This document shows, one piece after another, positions 36,792-45,871 of a stretch of 64,000 nucleotides of DNA. Each line of letters starts with the position of its first letter. The stretch's first letter is position 1. Both the position numbers and the translations under genes were made by a program. Source of the DNA: Methylotuvimicrobium sp018830325 (GTDB lineage: Bacteria > Pseudomonadota > Gammaproteobacteria > Methylococcales > Methylomonadaceae); NCBI RefSeq assembly GCF_044788715.1, contig NZ_CP173170.1, forward strand, positions 2,108,001 to 2,172,000, given 5' to 3'. The notes under the pieces are model-generated. The model was not told the DNA's origin. It saw only the letters and a list, made by a program, of their open reading frames with translations, and did no database searches.

Positions 36792-36802
36792 TGGTTTTGC
36801 GC

Positions 36803-37591
36803 TTAAACCAAGGGTTTGCGGCGATGTTGCCAACCGAACAATGCTAAGCCTGCACTTAGAAGTATAAAGAGATTTGGTTCTGGAATAGGAAGGTGATGTG
36901 CTGAAGCTGCAGATAGCTGACCAATAACCGGGTCGTTAGGATCGTTTAAATCCCCTATTCTGTAATATAGGTTGACAGGTTCAGGAGGTACGTACCCGAT
37001 ATTATTTTCAAAACATTGTCGACCAATTGGCGGTAAACAAAGAATTTTTGCTTCTACTCTATATGGAACTGTGTTGTATACGATCCCGGTTAAATCTAAG
37101 AGGTCAATTTCAAAAAATATATCAAAAAAGCTATCGCCGGATATAAATCTCCAGTCGTTAGGATCTTGAACGATATTCTCTATCGCGCCATATGTTGCTC
37201 CTTCCTGAACAGGTATGCCGGGATCTATCGGAAGCTGTCCGGGATGTCCGGGATTTGGATCAATACGAGTTCCGGCTCTTAAATGTATGTCACCGATAAA
37301 GTTGCTTGTACCAAATAAATCGAGAGCTAACATTTCCGTTAATATAGTGCCGCCTGATTGCTCATCCCTATGAATAGTCGTGTAATGCCAATTGTCATTC
37401 CAGTCTTTAGACGACACGTAAATATTCTCAGTAAATTCCGTACCAATGGGTCCATCAAAAATAGTCAATTTAAATTCGCCTACTGATTTGAATCGATCAT
37501 CTCCCTCAGGAATCAACGCTGCATTTGAAATAACAGGCATTGAAACCAGCATTATTCCGAGTACCAATGAAGCGGTTGTGGATTTAATCAT
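36803..37591 (-). CDS. PEP-CTERM sorted exported protein
   Basis: About 262 residues from the ATG at 37591, preceded by a purine-rich AGAGAAAAAAGA tract. It has an N-terminal signal peptide (MIKSTTASLVLGIMLVSMPVISNA). The C-terminus reads PIPEPNLFILLSAGLALFGWQHRRK: the PEP motif, a membrane helix and a basic tail, which mark exosortase processing. The middle is a beta-rich domain of unknown function with features like TIFDGPIGTEFTENIYVSSKDW. It is likely surface or matrix-associated and implies an exosortase elsewhere in the genome. No link to the enediyne cassette is apparent because a terminator lies between. Confidence 0.85.
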   Translation of the reverse strand: MIKSTTASLVLGIMLVSMPVISNAALIPEGDDRFKSVGEFKLTIFDGPIGTEFTENIYVSSKDWNDNWHYTTIHRDEQSGGTILTEMLALDLFGTSNFIGDIHLRAGTRIDPNPGHPGQLPIDPGIPVQEGATYGAIENIVQDPNDWRFISGDSFFDIFFEIDLLDLTGIVYNTVPYRVEAKILCLPPIGRQCFENNIGYVPPEPVNLYYRIGDLNDPNDPVIGQLSAASAHHLPIPEPNLFILLSAGLALFGWQHRRKPLV

Positions 37592-37859
37592 TCTTTTTTC
37601 TCTATTTGTTTCGATTGATGCAAATAGATTATGTGAAAAAATATTAATGAATTTACACATAGAACTCCCCCAAATTTTAAAATTGAAGTCAAGAATCAAC
37701 GAAAATCAATATAAATTGCTTGTTCGTCATGTGTTAGCATGAGTCCAGACACGCCAACACAAAAAAACAGACAATATTTATTCCAAAGAATCTAAGTTAT
37801 TCGTGGCGTCATTGCACTTGTCGCATAATTCATGTAGCCCATAGCGATGACTATCCTTA

Positions 37860-38339
37860 TTGAACATGATGGGTAAAATGATGAAACGACAAGATCTAAG
37901 TCATGAACGTCTGGTGCTTATCGAGACCTTAAATAAATATTTAAATAAATCGCGTTCCGCGCGTTTTTATTATCGATTACAGATCTTGATTTTAGCGGCT
38001 GCTGGACTGAGTTACGAACGTATTGCCCAATGTTTCGAGATCAGCATTCGAAGCATTCAACGCTGGGTGCGTTTTTACCGGATATTTGGACTGGAAGGCC
38101 TTAAGGATGACAAGAAGATGGGCCGGCTTGCTGTCTTGAGACAAGATGAGAAGCTAAAGGTGAGGATTGATATTTCCCATTCGCCGAAGGAGTTGGGATA
38201 TCCAGATCAAAAGTGGAGCGGCGGTTTATTGAAATCGCATTTACAGGAAAACTATGGTGTTAATCTCAGTCTTAGGCAGTGTCAGCGTATATTGAAGGAT
38301 TATCGAGATGAATTAAACCGCAAGGAGCCTGCGCCATAG
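37860..38339 (+). CDS. Stand-alone winged HTH protein, IS630 transposase N-terminal-like
   Basis: A 159-residue protein (TTG at 37860, or ATG at 37866). Residues about 30-70 (RLQILILAAAGLSYERIAQCFEISIRSIQRWVRFY) are a Homeodomain-like HTH. Residues about 85-150 (SPKELGYPDQKWSGGLLKSHLQENYGVNLSLRQCQRIL) are the second winged HTH that precedes the DDE domain in IS630-family transposases. The DDE domain is absent: a TAG stop follows and the next 270 bp have no related frame. It is either an IS630 relic or a domesticated DNA-binding protein. Confidence 0.7.
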   Translation: MNMMGKMMKRQDLSHERLVLIETLNKYLNKSRSARFYYRLQILILAAAGLSYERIAQCFEISIRSIQRWVRFYRIFGLEGLKDDKKMGRLAVLRQDEKLKVRIDISHSPKELGYPDQKWSGGLLKSHLQENYGVNLSLRQCQRILKDYRDELNRKEPAP

Positions 38340-38612
38340 TTAATGATTTTACGACAAGTATTTTGTCGCTAGTACTAAAGTACAATTGACTTGTTACTGA
38401 GCGGAATAAAGTTTATGTCGATCTGTAAAATTTATGGACATTTCGTGATCGTTTGTGTGGATGTGTTTATTATATCTTTACGTTTCTAATCTGACGGCGT
38501 AGCTTTGAAGTTATCAATGATTCAGCAAAACAATACCTTAAAGAAATAGAGCAATTCAAGTTGCCTGCCTAGAGTGTAAAAAAAGCTGACATTTGGCCCG
38601 GCTAAATTGAGC

Positions 38613-40958
38613 TCATTTGCGCTTATTCGTATCGTCGTCCCACAGCATCAATAAAGGCGGCAGCAGTAATAAATCCAAGAACAAGGCGATGGTTAGCGTT
38701 ATCGCGGTCATTAAGCCCATTTCCGAATTGATCGTAAAAGGTGAAAAACTCAAGACGATAAATCCGCAGATCAAAACCGCTGACGTTATCCATATCGCTT
38801 CGCCGACGGTCGAAAAAGCGTGCTGTATTGCCTCCCGGCAGCCATGGTTTTTTTCCTGCCGTGCATGTCGATATTTGCTGATGAAATGAATCGTATCGTC
38901 GACTACAATGCCTAGCGTGATGCTGGCCACTACGGATAGACTCAAGCCCACGCGCCCGTCGATGAGCGCCCAAATACCGAAAGCGGCAAGAGCAGGAGTT
39001 AAATTCGGGATAATGCTGATAAGACCTAAACTCAGCGAACGAAATGCACCGATTAAAATAAACGAAATAAAGACGAGCACGAGCAAGGTTCCTGTAATCA
39101 TACTGCGGATATTGCGTTGCCCGACATGGGCAAACATCAGTGCCGTGCTGCCGGTTTCAATGCTCGTTTCCGGCATGTCGGTTTTTAACCATGCTTTCGA
39201 GCGCGATTCGAATGCCAGCATTTGTTTGGAGCTCAAATTCTTCAAGGTGACGATGACCCGCGTACCCGATTTATCGGCGTTGATTTGATCGTTTAAGTCC
39301 AAGCCGTATGGCAACGACAATTCATACATTAAAAGGTATTGAGAGGCGAGTTCGCGACGGTCGGGTAAAGCGTAATATTTCGGGTCGTCGTCATGCATGT
39401 TTTTATTGAGTCGTTTGAATATGTCGGTCACGGTATTGACATGCACGGTTTCGGGTTGTTTTTTCAGCCAGGCGCTGAATCGGTCGAGATTTCGCAAAAA
39501 AACGGGTTCTTGTATCCCGCCTTCTTGTTGAGTATCAAGCGAATATTCGATCGTGTATATGCCTCCGAGATGTTGGCTGAGAAAATCGGTGTCTTGTCTG
39601 AATTCGATCGACTTTCCGAAATAGTTGACGAATTCGTCGTTCAATTCGTTGTCGGGTGCATAGCCGATCAGAATAATGACAAGCAAAGCGTTGATTGCTA
39701 GCAATGCTTTGCGATAACGGATCACGAATATGGCCAAATGATGCATGGGCCTTTCGGTATGCTGTTGTTTTAAGCGAGGTCCAATCGGCAATAGCGTTAT
39801 CAGCGAGGGCAACAACGTAAGTGTTAAGAGTAGCGCAGCCGCAACGCCGGTTGCGACGATATTGCCGAAGTCTCTAAAAGGCGGCGCTTCGCTGAAGTTC
39901 ATGCCGAGAAACCCGAGCATCGTGCTAACGCTGGTGAGCAGAATCGGCTGAAAATTCGAATGTAGGCTTTCTTGTATGGCTTGTTTTTTTTCTTGGCCCG
40001 CCGCCATGTTTTGACGTATCGCAAGCAATACATGAAGGCAGTCGGCTACCGCAACCGTCATGATAATGGTCGGCGCGACCGCCGAGGTGGGCGTTAAGTC
40101 GCCATGAAACCATCCGAATGTTCCCAACGCGGAAATCATTGCCAACAAAATGAGTAAGACGATGGCGAATGTCGCCGATAGCGATCTCAAATTTAGCCAT
40201 AATACGCCGATAATAACGCTATACATCAGCGGCAATAATTTCATATTATCGCTCATCGCCACTTCTACAAAGGCATTACTCATCATTGCTATGCCGCTGA
40301 TACGAATTTTAACGCCGGGATACTGACTCTCGATTTCGCCGGCGAGCCTTCGCGCTTGTTCGGCAAGACGAATCGATTCCATCGGGCTTTTTCCTGGCAA
40401 ATGTATATTAACATTGATGCCTGCGACATGGCCGTTTATAGATACTAGTCGATTAACCAACAGAGGCTCATTGAGTGCCGTTTTCTTTATGGATCGAATT
40501 TCGGGTTCGGTCAAAGCCTTCGGGTCGGGAATCAGGTCAGCGATGATTATGTTTTCGTTGTTCGAATAACTATGTTGAAAATTAACGATAGAATCGACTC
40601 TGCTCGCATAAGGAAGTTGCCAGGCGTCTTGAGTCAATTGTGCAATGGCCTGAAGTGAGGAAGCATTAAAAATGGTATCGTTTGGCGGTTGAATGACAAA
40701 AAATACGCTATCGCTTCTATTATAAACGGCCTCTAAGGCCTCAAAAGCAAGAAGCCGCGGATTTTCCTTGCTGAAATAGACGCGTGAGTCGCTATTGAAT
40801 CCAAGATTCATCGCTCCGGACGATAATGCAACAACGACCGAAAAGGCAAGCAAAAGAACGCGCCAAGGATAATGCGTTACCCAGTGTGACAATCTATGAC
40901 TGACGCTTTTCCAGGGCATATAAATGATATGTTGTTTGAGATTGACGAAATTGTGCAT
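38613..40958 (-). CDS. MMPL/RND-superfamily exporter
   Basis: A 781-residue inner-membrane protein with the half-size RND layout: one membrane helix near residues 35-52, a large extracytoplasmic domain, a block of helices (about 235-375, including SVIIGVLWLNLRSLSATFAIVLL and SMLGFLGMNFSEAPPFRDFGNIVATG), a second helix near 410 with another loop, and a final block (about 630-775) with GIVVDDTIHFISKYRHAR. The GxxxDD motif in the last block is typical of proton-relay RND/MMPL proteins. Members export lipids, polyketides or small hydrophobic molecules. A start at 40919 (MPWKSVSHR) is also possible; neither has a clear ribosome site. Confidence 0.85.
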   Translation of the reverse strand: MHNFVNLKQHIIYMPWKSVSHRLSHWVTHYPWRVLLLAFSVVVALSSGAMNLGFNSDSRVYFSKENPRLLAFEALEAVYNRSDSVFFVIQPPNDTIFNASSLQAIAQLTQDAWQLPYASRVDSIVNFQHSYSNNENIIIADLIPDPKALTEPEIRSIKKTALNEPLLVNRLVSINGHVAGINVNIHLPGKSPMESIRLAEQARRLAGEIESQYPGVKIRISGIAMMSNAFVEVAMSDNMKLLPLMYSVIIGVLWLNLRSLSATFAIVLLILLAMISALGTFGWFHGDLTPTSAVAPTIIMTVAVADCLHVLLAIRQNMAAGQEKKQAIQESLHSNFQPILLTSVSTMLGFLGMNFSEAPPFRDFGNIVATGVAAALLLTLTLLPSLITLLPIGPRLKQQHTERPMHHLAIFVIRYRKALLAINALLVIILIGYAPDNELNDEFVNYFGKSIEFRQDTDFLSQHLGGIYTIEYSLDTQQEGGIQEPVFLRNLDRFSAWLKKQPETVHVNTVTDIFKRLNKNMHDDDPKYYALPDRRELASQYLLMYELSLPYGLDLNDQINADKSGTRVIVTLKNLSSKQMLAFESRSKAWLKTDMPETSIETGSTALMFAHVGQRNIRSMITGTLLVLVFISFILIGAFRSLSLGLISIIPNLTPALAAFGIWALIDGRVGLSLSVVASITLGIVVDDTIHFISKYRHARQEKNHGCREAIQHAFSTVGEAIWITSAVLICGFIVLSFSPFTINSEMGLMTAITLTIALFLDLLLLPPLLMLWDDDTNKRK

Positions 40959-41048
40959 GAAAAAATTAAATGCACCAACTGAAAGTTCTTAACGGTAAAA
41001 GGTAATTTTAAAATTCTGTCTAAAATAACTTTCGGATTTTGTTCCCTT

Positions 41049-41244
41049 GTCCTTCGGGCATAAGTATCTACACAAGTTTTTATATCATAAATACAATGAG
41101 TTACAAGCTAGCCTAGCACCCTCTCCTGTTGGAGAGGGTTGCGGTGGTGAGAGTAAAAACAACCCCTTATATTCCCCTCATCCCAACCTTCTCCCGCAAG
41201 GAAAAAGGGGCAAGTACTTGTGTAGATACCTATGGTCCTTCGGG
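41049..41244. repeat. Hairpin insertion flanked by 10-bp direct repeats
   Basis: GTCCTTCGGG occurs at 41049-41058 and again at 41235-41244. Just inside are inverted arms AAGTATCTACACAAGT (41062-41077) and ACTTGTGTAGATACCT (41216-41231). The body includes CTCTCCTGTTGGAGAGGG, a common purine-rich dispersed hairpin. It has no coding capacity. It occupies part of the 717-bp gap between the RND exporter gene and mutM. Confidence 0.65.
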
Positions 41245-41294
41245 AGAGCAATAGTCCTTGGCACGAGGACGATTTTTCAATTAAAAGGGAGTAG

Positions 41295-41686
41295 GGATTA
41301 GGACATAAATAACTTCCCTATTTTACGGAGGGTTCGGTTGCTCGACTGGCAGGTGTCGGCGGCAAAGCAGACTTTTGATCCCCGGCAATTGCTGAGTTAC
41401 AAGGATATAATGAATGCAGAAAATGCAGGAGCATTTTTCTGCCCTGCCTTGCCCTAATACACGCCATCCATGGCGTAATGCAAAATCTGCATTCATCATG
41501 CCTTTCTTGGCAATCATTTACCGCCGTCAAGCCTACTCGGACATATTCACCCAGAACATAAATTCCATAGCCCATTAGCTATGGTTAATTAACTGGAATA
41601 ATTTAGGTGCTGGGTTCACGGCGTTCTGTCAAGCGAGTTACCGAACCCGCTATAAAACACATAGCATCAGGAAGTTATTTTTGACA
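41295..41686. repeat. MITE-like element, copy 4 (overlaps the 3' end of mutM)
   Basis: The left terminal repeat is GGATTAGGACATAAATAACT and the right is GGAAGTTATTTTTGACAC. Sub-terminal inverted repeats are GGGTTCGGTTGCTCGACTGG and GCGAGTTACCGAACCC. The palindrome is at 41550-41614. This is the longest copy in the window (about 390 bp). The mutM stop codon (41675-41677) falls inside its right terminal repeat. Confidence 0.75.
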
Positions 41687-42490
41687 CTTTTTGCAAAATA
41701 CCGTGCTTCTATTGGCGATGCGTATTTCGGTGAGCGGCGTTAAGCAGTTGCGGCAGGGCTCTCCGGCTCTTCCGTAGACTTGCAATTGTTGTTTGAAATA
41801 ACCCGGCTTGCCGGTTTCGTTGACGAAGTCTCTTAGCGTCGTGCCGCCTTGTTCGATTGCGCTGCTCAAAACTAATCGAATACAGTCGGCAAGTTTTCGG
41901 TAACGGGCGAGCGATATGAGACCGGCCGCGCGGGTCGGTTTGATGCCGGCCATGAACAAGGCTTCGTTGGCATAGATATTACCGACGCCGACCACGATGT
42001 GGCTGTCCATGATGAACGATTTGACGGCAATGCTTCGTTTTTTAGATAACCGATAAAGATGGTCGCCGTTGAAATCGGTCAGCAGGGGTTCGGGGCCGAG
42101 TTCTTTCAATAAAGGATGTTCCCTAATCGCTTCGGAAGTCCACAGAACCGCGCCGAAGCGTCTCGGGTCGTTGAAACGCAGTATCGTCGTTTCGGAAAAT
42201 ACCCAGTCGATATGATCGTGTTTCTTGATTTCTTGCTCGCGGTTGACGATGCGTAGACTTCCCGACATGCCCAAATGAATGATCAGCACGCCTTTTTCGG
42301 TGTGCAGTAATAAATATTTCGCCCGCCGGTCGACTCGTTCGATGCGTAGTCCGTTCAATAGTTGATCTAAACGGTCTGGCACCGGCCAGCGCAGGCTCGC
42401 TTGGCGCACTACCGTTTCTTGGATGATCCGGCCTTCGATATGAGGCTTGATGCCTCGGCAGGTTGTTTCGACTTCAGGTAATTCAGGCAT
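41675..42490 (-). CDS. mutM: Formamidopyrimidine-DNA glycosylase
   Basis: A 271-residue base-excision repair enzyme that removes 8-oxoguanine and formamidopyrimidines and nicks the strand. The invariant PELPEVETTCRG start gives Pro2 and Glu3, the catalytic residues, and Lys in RAKYLL near residue 57. The C-terminal zinc finger has four Cys (CRNC...CKKC). The final codons and stop lie within a MITE terminal repeat, but the finger is complete so activity should be kept. Confidence 0.97.
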   Translation of the reverse strand: MPELPEVETTCRGIKPHIEGRIIQETVVRQASLRWPVPDRLDQLLNGLRIERVDRRAKYLLLHTEKGVLIIHLGMSGSLRIVNREQEIKKHDHIDWVFSETTILRFNDPRRFGAVLWTSEAIREHPLLKELGPEPLLTDFNGDHLYRLSKKRSIAVKSFIMDSHIVVGVGNIYANEALFMAGIKPTRAAGLISLARYRKLADCIRLVLSSAIEQGGTTLRDFVNETGKPGYFKQQLQVYGRAGEPCRNCLTPLTEIRIANRSTVFCKKCQK

Positions 42491-42534
42491 TATAAAGTTG
42501 TCGCATTAAATCCAGTGTAGCAATCGGCTTTTTC

Positions 42535-43869
42535 TCAACGTCGCCTACGTCGGTACCAAATCAACCAGCCGGTTATCATCAATACCAACGGGATAATCAA
42601 CAGAAAGCCGAATCCCATAAGGGTAACCGATAGCGGTGTCAGCTGTAGATGCCGATCAGGAGCGGATTTGACCGGAATTGCGACATAGCGATCATCGCGG
42701 AGCAGCCAATTGATCATTCTTAGGCCCAGCTCAAGGTTGCCGACATTGCCAAGGTAGGCATCGGCGAGAAAATCGCCGTCGCCGATCACGATGATGCGTT
42801 GTTCGATCATTTCGTCGATTTGTCGACTTAAGGCGTAAGCCAGGATTAACGGGCCTTCGCGTTCTTCCATGTCCGCATCGAATTGAGCCGTGGCTCCGGT
42901 TATCCATGATTTGTCGGAGCTTTTTATTAAAACCGTGCTGACGAATGAGCTTTCCTCGCGGCTTTGCAGCGCCGCCGCGGCTGGAAATAGCGTCATTGTC
43001 TGTAGATTTTGCGTGATCGGATGGCCGGGGTATTTAGGCACTACAACGAAACTCGGATCGTCTATGCCGTAGAGCCCGGCGCTCATATCGACGATCGTGC
43101 CGGGCAAGCGGTCGATGCCTAGATAATCATCCAGGCCGCCCGGAATCAGGCTGTCGGGATCGGCCAGCCATAATAAATGGCCGCCTTGTTCGAGATAGTC
43201 ATGCAAAATGCTTATTTCTCCGGGCAACAAGTCGACGCGCGGGCCGGCGATGACCAATAATTCCGAATTGTCCGGAATCGTCGGAATGTCGGCCCAGTTG
43301 AGCGTTTGCGCTTTGATATTGCGTTGCGCCAGCTCTTCGCCGAAGCGACTCAGGTCGAAATTGGCTTGCCCTTCGGGAGATCTTTCGCCATGACCGGTCA
43401 GAAAGCTGATCCAACGGACATTAGCGCTGGTCAATTGTCGCAAGGCATTGGTAAGTGTCGACTCGTCCAGAAAATTGATACGTTCGGTGCGGCCTAGATA
43501 ATCGACAATGATAGCGCCCGAGGCGCCGATTTCCAGTTTCCGCGTTTTTTCCGGCGTCGAGTCGGGATCGATGAAAGTCAATTCGATATCGGGCTTGTGG
43601 AGCTTGAATCGATCGATCAATTGCTTGATCTGGGATCTGAGCGCCGGATCTTTTTTGATATAGGCCGTCACGACGATTTTATCGGTCAACGAATTTAAGA
43701 CATTTTGACTAACCGAAGATAGGGTGTTGCGCGATCCTGCACTGATGTCAAAGTGGACCGGGCGCAGCGTGCTCAACCATGCCAAACCGAAAAGAACGCT
43801 AAGCCAAAGCGTGGTATGGAGCAGGTTCTTGATGCGAATTTGCCGGTGAATATGACGCGAAATTTTCAT
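42535..43869 (-). CDS. GldG-like ABC-associated protein (ABC_transp_aux)
   Basis: A 444-residue membrane-anchored protein. One helix near residues 15-33 is followed by a large extracytoplasmic domain (VVTAYIKKDPALRSQIKQLIDRF, FLTGHGERSP, LLVIAGPRVDLLPGEISIL, GGHLLWLADPDS) and a C-terminal helix (about 415-437) ending in YRRRRR. This fits the ABC-type uncharacterised transport family related to Bacteroidetes GldG. It overlaps the permease gene by ATGA. The matching ATPase gene is absent from the window. Confidence 0.85.
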   Translation of the reverse strand: MKISRHIHRQIRIKNLLHTTLWLSVLFGLAWLSTLRPVHFDISAGSRNTLSSVSQNVLNSLTDKIVVTAYIKKDPALRSQIKQLIDRFKLHKPDIELTFIDPDSTPEKTRKLEIGASGAIIVDYLGRTERINFLDESTLTNALRQLTSANVRWISFLTGHGERSPEGQANFDLSRFGEELAQRNIKAQTLNWADIPTIPDNSELLVIAGPRVDLLPGEISILHDYLEQGGHLLWLADPDSLIPGGLDDYLGIDRLPGTIVDMSAGLYGIDDPSFVVVPKYPGHPITQNLQTMTLFPAAAALQSREESSFVSTVLIKSSDKSWITGATAQFDADMEEREGPLILAYALSRQIDEMIEQRIIVIGDGDFLADAYLGNVGNLELGLRMINWLLRDDRYVAIPVKSAPDRHLQLTPLSVTLMGFGFLLIIPLVLMITGWLIWYRRRRR

Positions 43870-44618
43870 TTTTGCAGTCGATCGTTATCGAGATTACGAA
43901 TGCTGAGAATCAGGAAAGTCCCGATAAATAATGCGAAATAGCACAGGTCGACGGTGTTAATCAACCCGCTTTGCAGGTTTTGAAAATGCCTAAGCAAGGA
44001 TAGGTATTCGAATAATTCGCTTTTATTGTCGCGAAGCCCGGTCGACCAGTCCACAATCCATAAGAGCATTAACAGCCCGAATGCGCCCATCGCGGCAACG
44101 GTCGGATGTCCCGCGAGACACGACATGAATAGGCCGACCGAGCTGAAGGCGGCCAGCATCAACAGCAACGCCAGCATATTCGCCAGTAGTTTGCCGAAAT
44201 CGAGCGTACCGCCGGCGAGCAGCGATAGGGGCATTAGCGTAATCAACAAGAGCACGGTCAGCATAAAGCCTAAAATGCCCAGATATTTGCCTATGACGAT
44301 TTCGGTGCTCGATACCGGCGCCGAAAGCAACAGGGCCAAGGTTTTATTGCGCCGTTCTTCGCAAATAAGACGCATCGTCAACATCGGCGTTACCAGCATG
44401 AAGATAATCGCGGCATTGCCGTACAGCGGGGCGGCGATAACATCGGTCAAGCCGGGCGCATTATCCAAGCCTTCGAGTTGAGGTTGGAGGATGATGAAGG
44501 TTTCGACTTGGGTGAGAAACAAGTAGGCTAGGATAAATTGTAAAATCGCAAGTATGGACCAGGCCAACGGCAATAAAAATAGGCTTTTGAACTCGCGTAA
44601 GGCTATTGCTGTAATCAT
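43866..44618 (-). CDS. ABC-2 type permease, GldF-like
   Basis: About 250 residues from MITAIALREFKSLF at 44618, the usual opening for this family; an upstream frame extends to 44723, but its N-terminus is not family-like. It has six hydrophobic segments, and the ICEERRNKTLALLLSAPVSSTEIVIGKYLG segment near residue 83 is the ABC-2 hallmark. Together with the GldG-like protein it should form a transporter that normally needs a GldA-type ATPase; the region upstream instead holds a MITE-like copy. Confidence 0.85.
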   Translation of the reverse strand: MITAIALREFKSLFLLPLAWSILAILQFILAYLFLTQVETFIILQPQLEGLDNAPGLTDVIAAPLYGNAAIIFMLVTPMLTMRLICEERRNKTLALLLSAPVSSTEIVIGKYLGILGFMLTVLLLITLMPLSLLAGGTLDFGKLLANMLALLLMLAAFSSVGLFMSCLAGHPTVAAMGAFGLLMLLWIVDWSTGLRDNKSELFEYLSLLRHFQNLQSGLINTVDLCYFALFIGTFLILSIRNLDNDRLQK

Positions 44619-44712
44619 TTTGGTGATAGCGTCTTTTGGGTCGTGATTGAGATCCATGCGATCGACAGTGTAAGCGCAAACGTGTCGGGAAACAATTTTA
44701 AACCCTATGTTA

Positions 44713-44900
44713 GGAATATGCACAAAATAACTTCTACAAGCAGGACGCTTTGTGGCGATTCGGTGGCTCGCTTGGCTGGCCCAGCACCTAAATTGCCCAA
44801 GATAGTTAACTATGCCAATAGGCTATGGAATTTAGATGCTGGGTGAATACATCTATGTAGATGCTCCGCGTCGACTGCGGCTGGTAGGTAGATTGAGAGT
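44713..44900. repeat. MITE-like element, copy 5 (right end unclear)
   Basis: The left terminal repeat GGAATATGCACAAAATAACT begins near 44713, a GATTCGGTGGCTCGC sub-terminal repeat near 44758, and the palindrome is at 44780-44843 (one mismatch in the right arm). The right side diverges and I cannot fix its end. It lies between the GldF-like gene and psd. Confidence 0.6.
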
Positions 44901-44933
44901 GTATACGTTAGCTCTTGCTTGTTTTATCGATTA

Positions 44934-44983
44934 CTTGGGACGCAGAGCGTCCCAAGATGCATTCCCATGCAGAAGGTAGGAAC
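44934..44983. repeat. Single-arm copy of the ACGCTCTGCGT repeat
   Basis: It reads CTTGGGACGCAGAGCGTCCC then GATGCATTCCCATGC...GGTAGGAAC. This is the inverted equivalent of the left arm at 22441-22487, so the same family is represented by a half-element here. It sits about 30 bp downstream of the psd stop. Confidence 0.65.
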
Positions 44984-45010
44984 AATGATAATAAAACCGT
45001 ATCCTCGAGG

Positions 45011-45871
45011 TTAGCGTAGGGTTTTTCCGATCAATTGGCCTAATTTCACCGGGCTGTCGGCCGTAAAATTCGCTTGCCAAGCGGCTTTGTCCTTGCCGAA
45101 TAATACGATGATCGTCGAGCCCATGTTGAATCGCCCCATTTCCTCGCCGATATTCAAGTGCGGAGCATCGGTTTCGTAATGCCAGGTTCTGACTGTTTCA
45201 ATCGTCGGCGGCGTGACGACACCGTGCCAAACCGTTTCGACGCTCGATACGAAGATCGCGCCGACCAATACTAAAGCCATCGGACCTGCTTCGGTATCGA
45301 AGATTGCCGCGACGCGTTCGTTGCGCGCGAACAGCCCGGGTACGCTGTTGGTCGTTGCGGCGTTGACGCTGAATAAGCGGCCGGGGATGTGGATCATTTC
45401 TTTCAAGGTGCCGGTCAACGGCATGTGCAAACGGTGGTAATCGCGAGGCGACAAATAAATGGTTGCGAACGAACCGTCTTTGAATGCTTCGGCGCGTTCG
45501 CCATCGCCGCCGAGTAGCTGCGTTGCGGTAAAACTTTTGCCTTTGGCTTGGAAAATCTCGCCGTCCTTGATTTGACCTGCCTGGCTGACGAAGCCGTCGG
45601 CCGGCGAGACGATCGCGCCGGGTTCGTTGGCAATCGGTCTGACTTCGGGCTTCAATTGGCGTGTAAAAAACTCGTTGAAGCTAGCATAGGCATCGATATT
45701 CGGTTCGAGCGCCTCGCTCATGTCGACGCCATAGTGTCGAATGATTTGCTTGATGAACAGATTTTTCCAAAGCTTGTTTTCGCAATAGGTCAGTTTGCTC
45801 ATCAGCTGTGAAAGCGTATGATGAGGCAAAACATATTGGGGCAGGGTGGTTAGGGTTTCTTTAATCGTCAT
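45011..45871 (-). CDS. psd: Phosphatidylserine decarboxylase proenzyme
   Basis: A 286-residue membrane-associated enzyme that converts phosphatidylserine to phosphatidylethanolamine. It is made as a proenzyme cleaved to give a pyruvoyl cofactor; the cleavage motif is MGST near residues 250-253 (usually LGST) with Ser252 as the future pyruvoyl. SPADGFVSQAG near residue 90, LSPRDYHRLHMP near 140 and the catalytic His/Asp environment are present. It overlaps the FlhB-like gene by about 11 bp. Confidence 0.95.
   Translation of the reverse strand: MTIKETLTTLPQYVLPHHTLSQLMSKLTYCENKLWKNLFIKQIIRHYGVDMSEALEPNIDAYASFNEFFTRQLKPEVRPIANEPGAIVSPADGFVSQAGQIKDGEIFQAKGKSFTATQLLGGDGERAEAFKDGSFATIYLSPRDYHRLHMPLTGTLKEMIHIPGRLFSVNAATTNSVPGLFARNERVAAIFDTEAGPMALVLVGAIFVSSVETVWHGVVTPPTIETVRTWHYETDAPHLNIGEEMGRFNMGSTIIVLFGKDKAAWQANFTADSPVKLGQLIGKTLR

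Noticed and set aside
35782..36792. Longer E3 start at 36792
   Set aside because: The extra N-terminus is encoded by the terminator hairpin of the preceding gene and does not resemble DUF1702 proteins.
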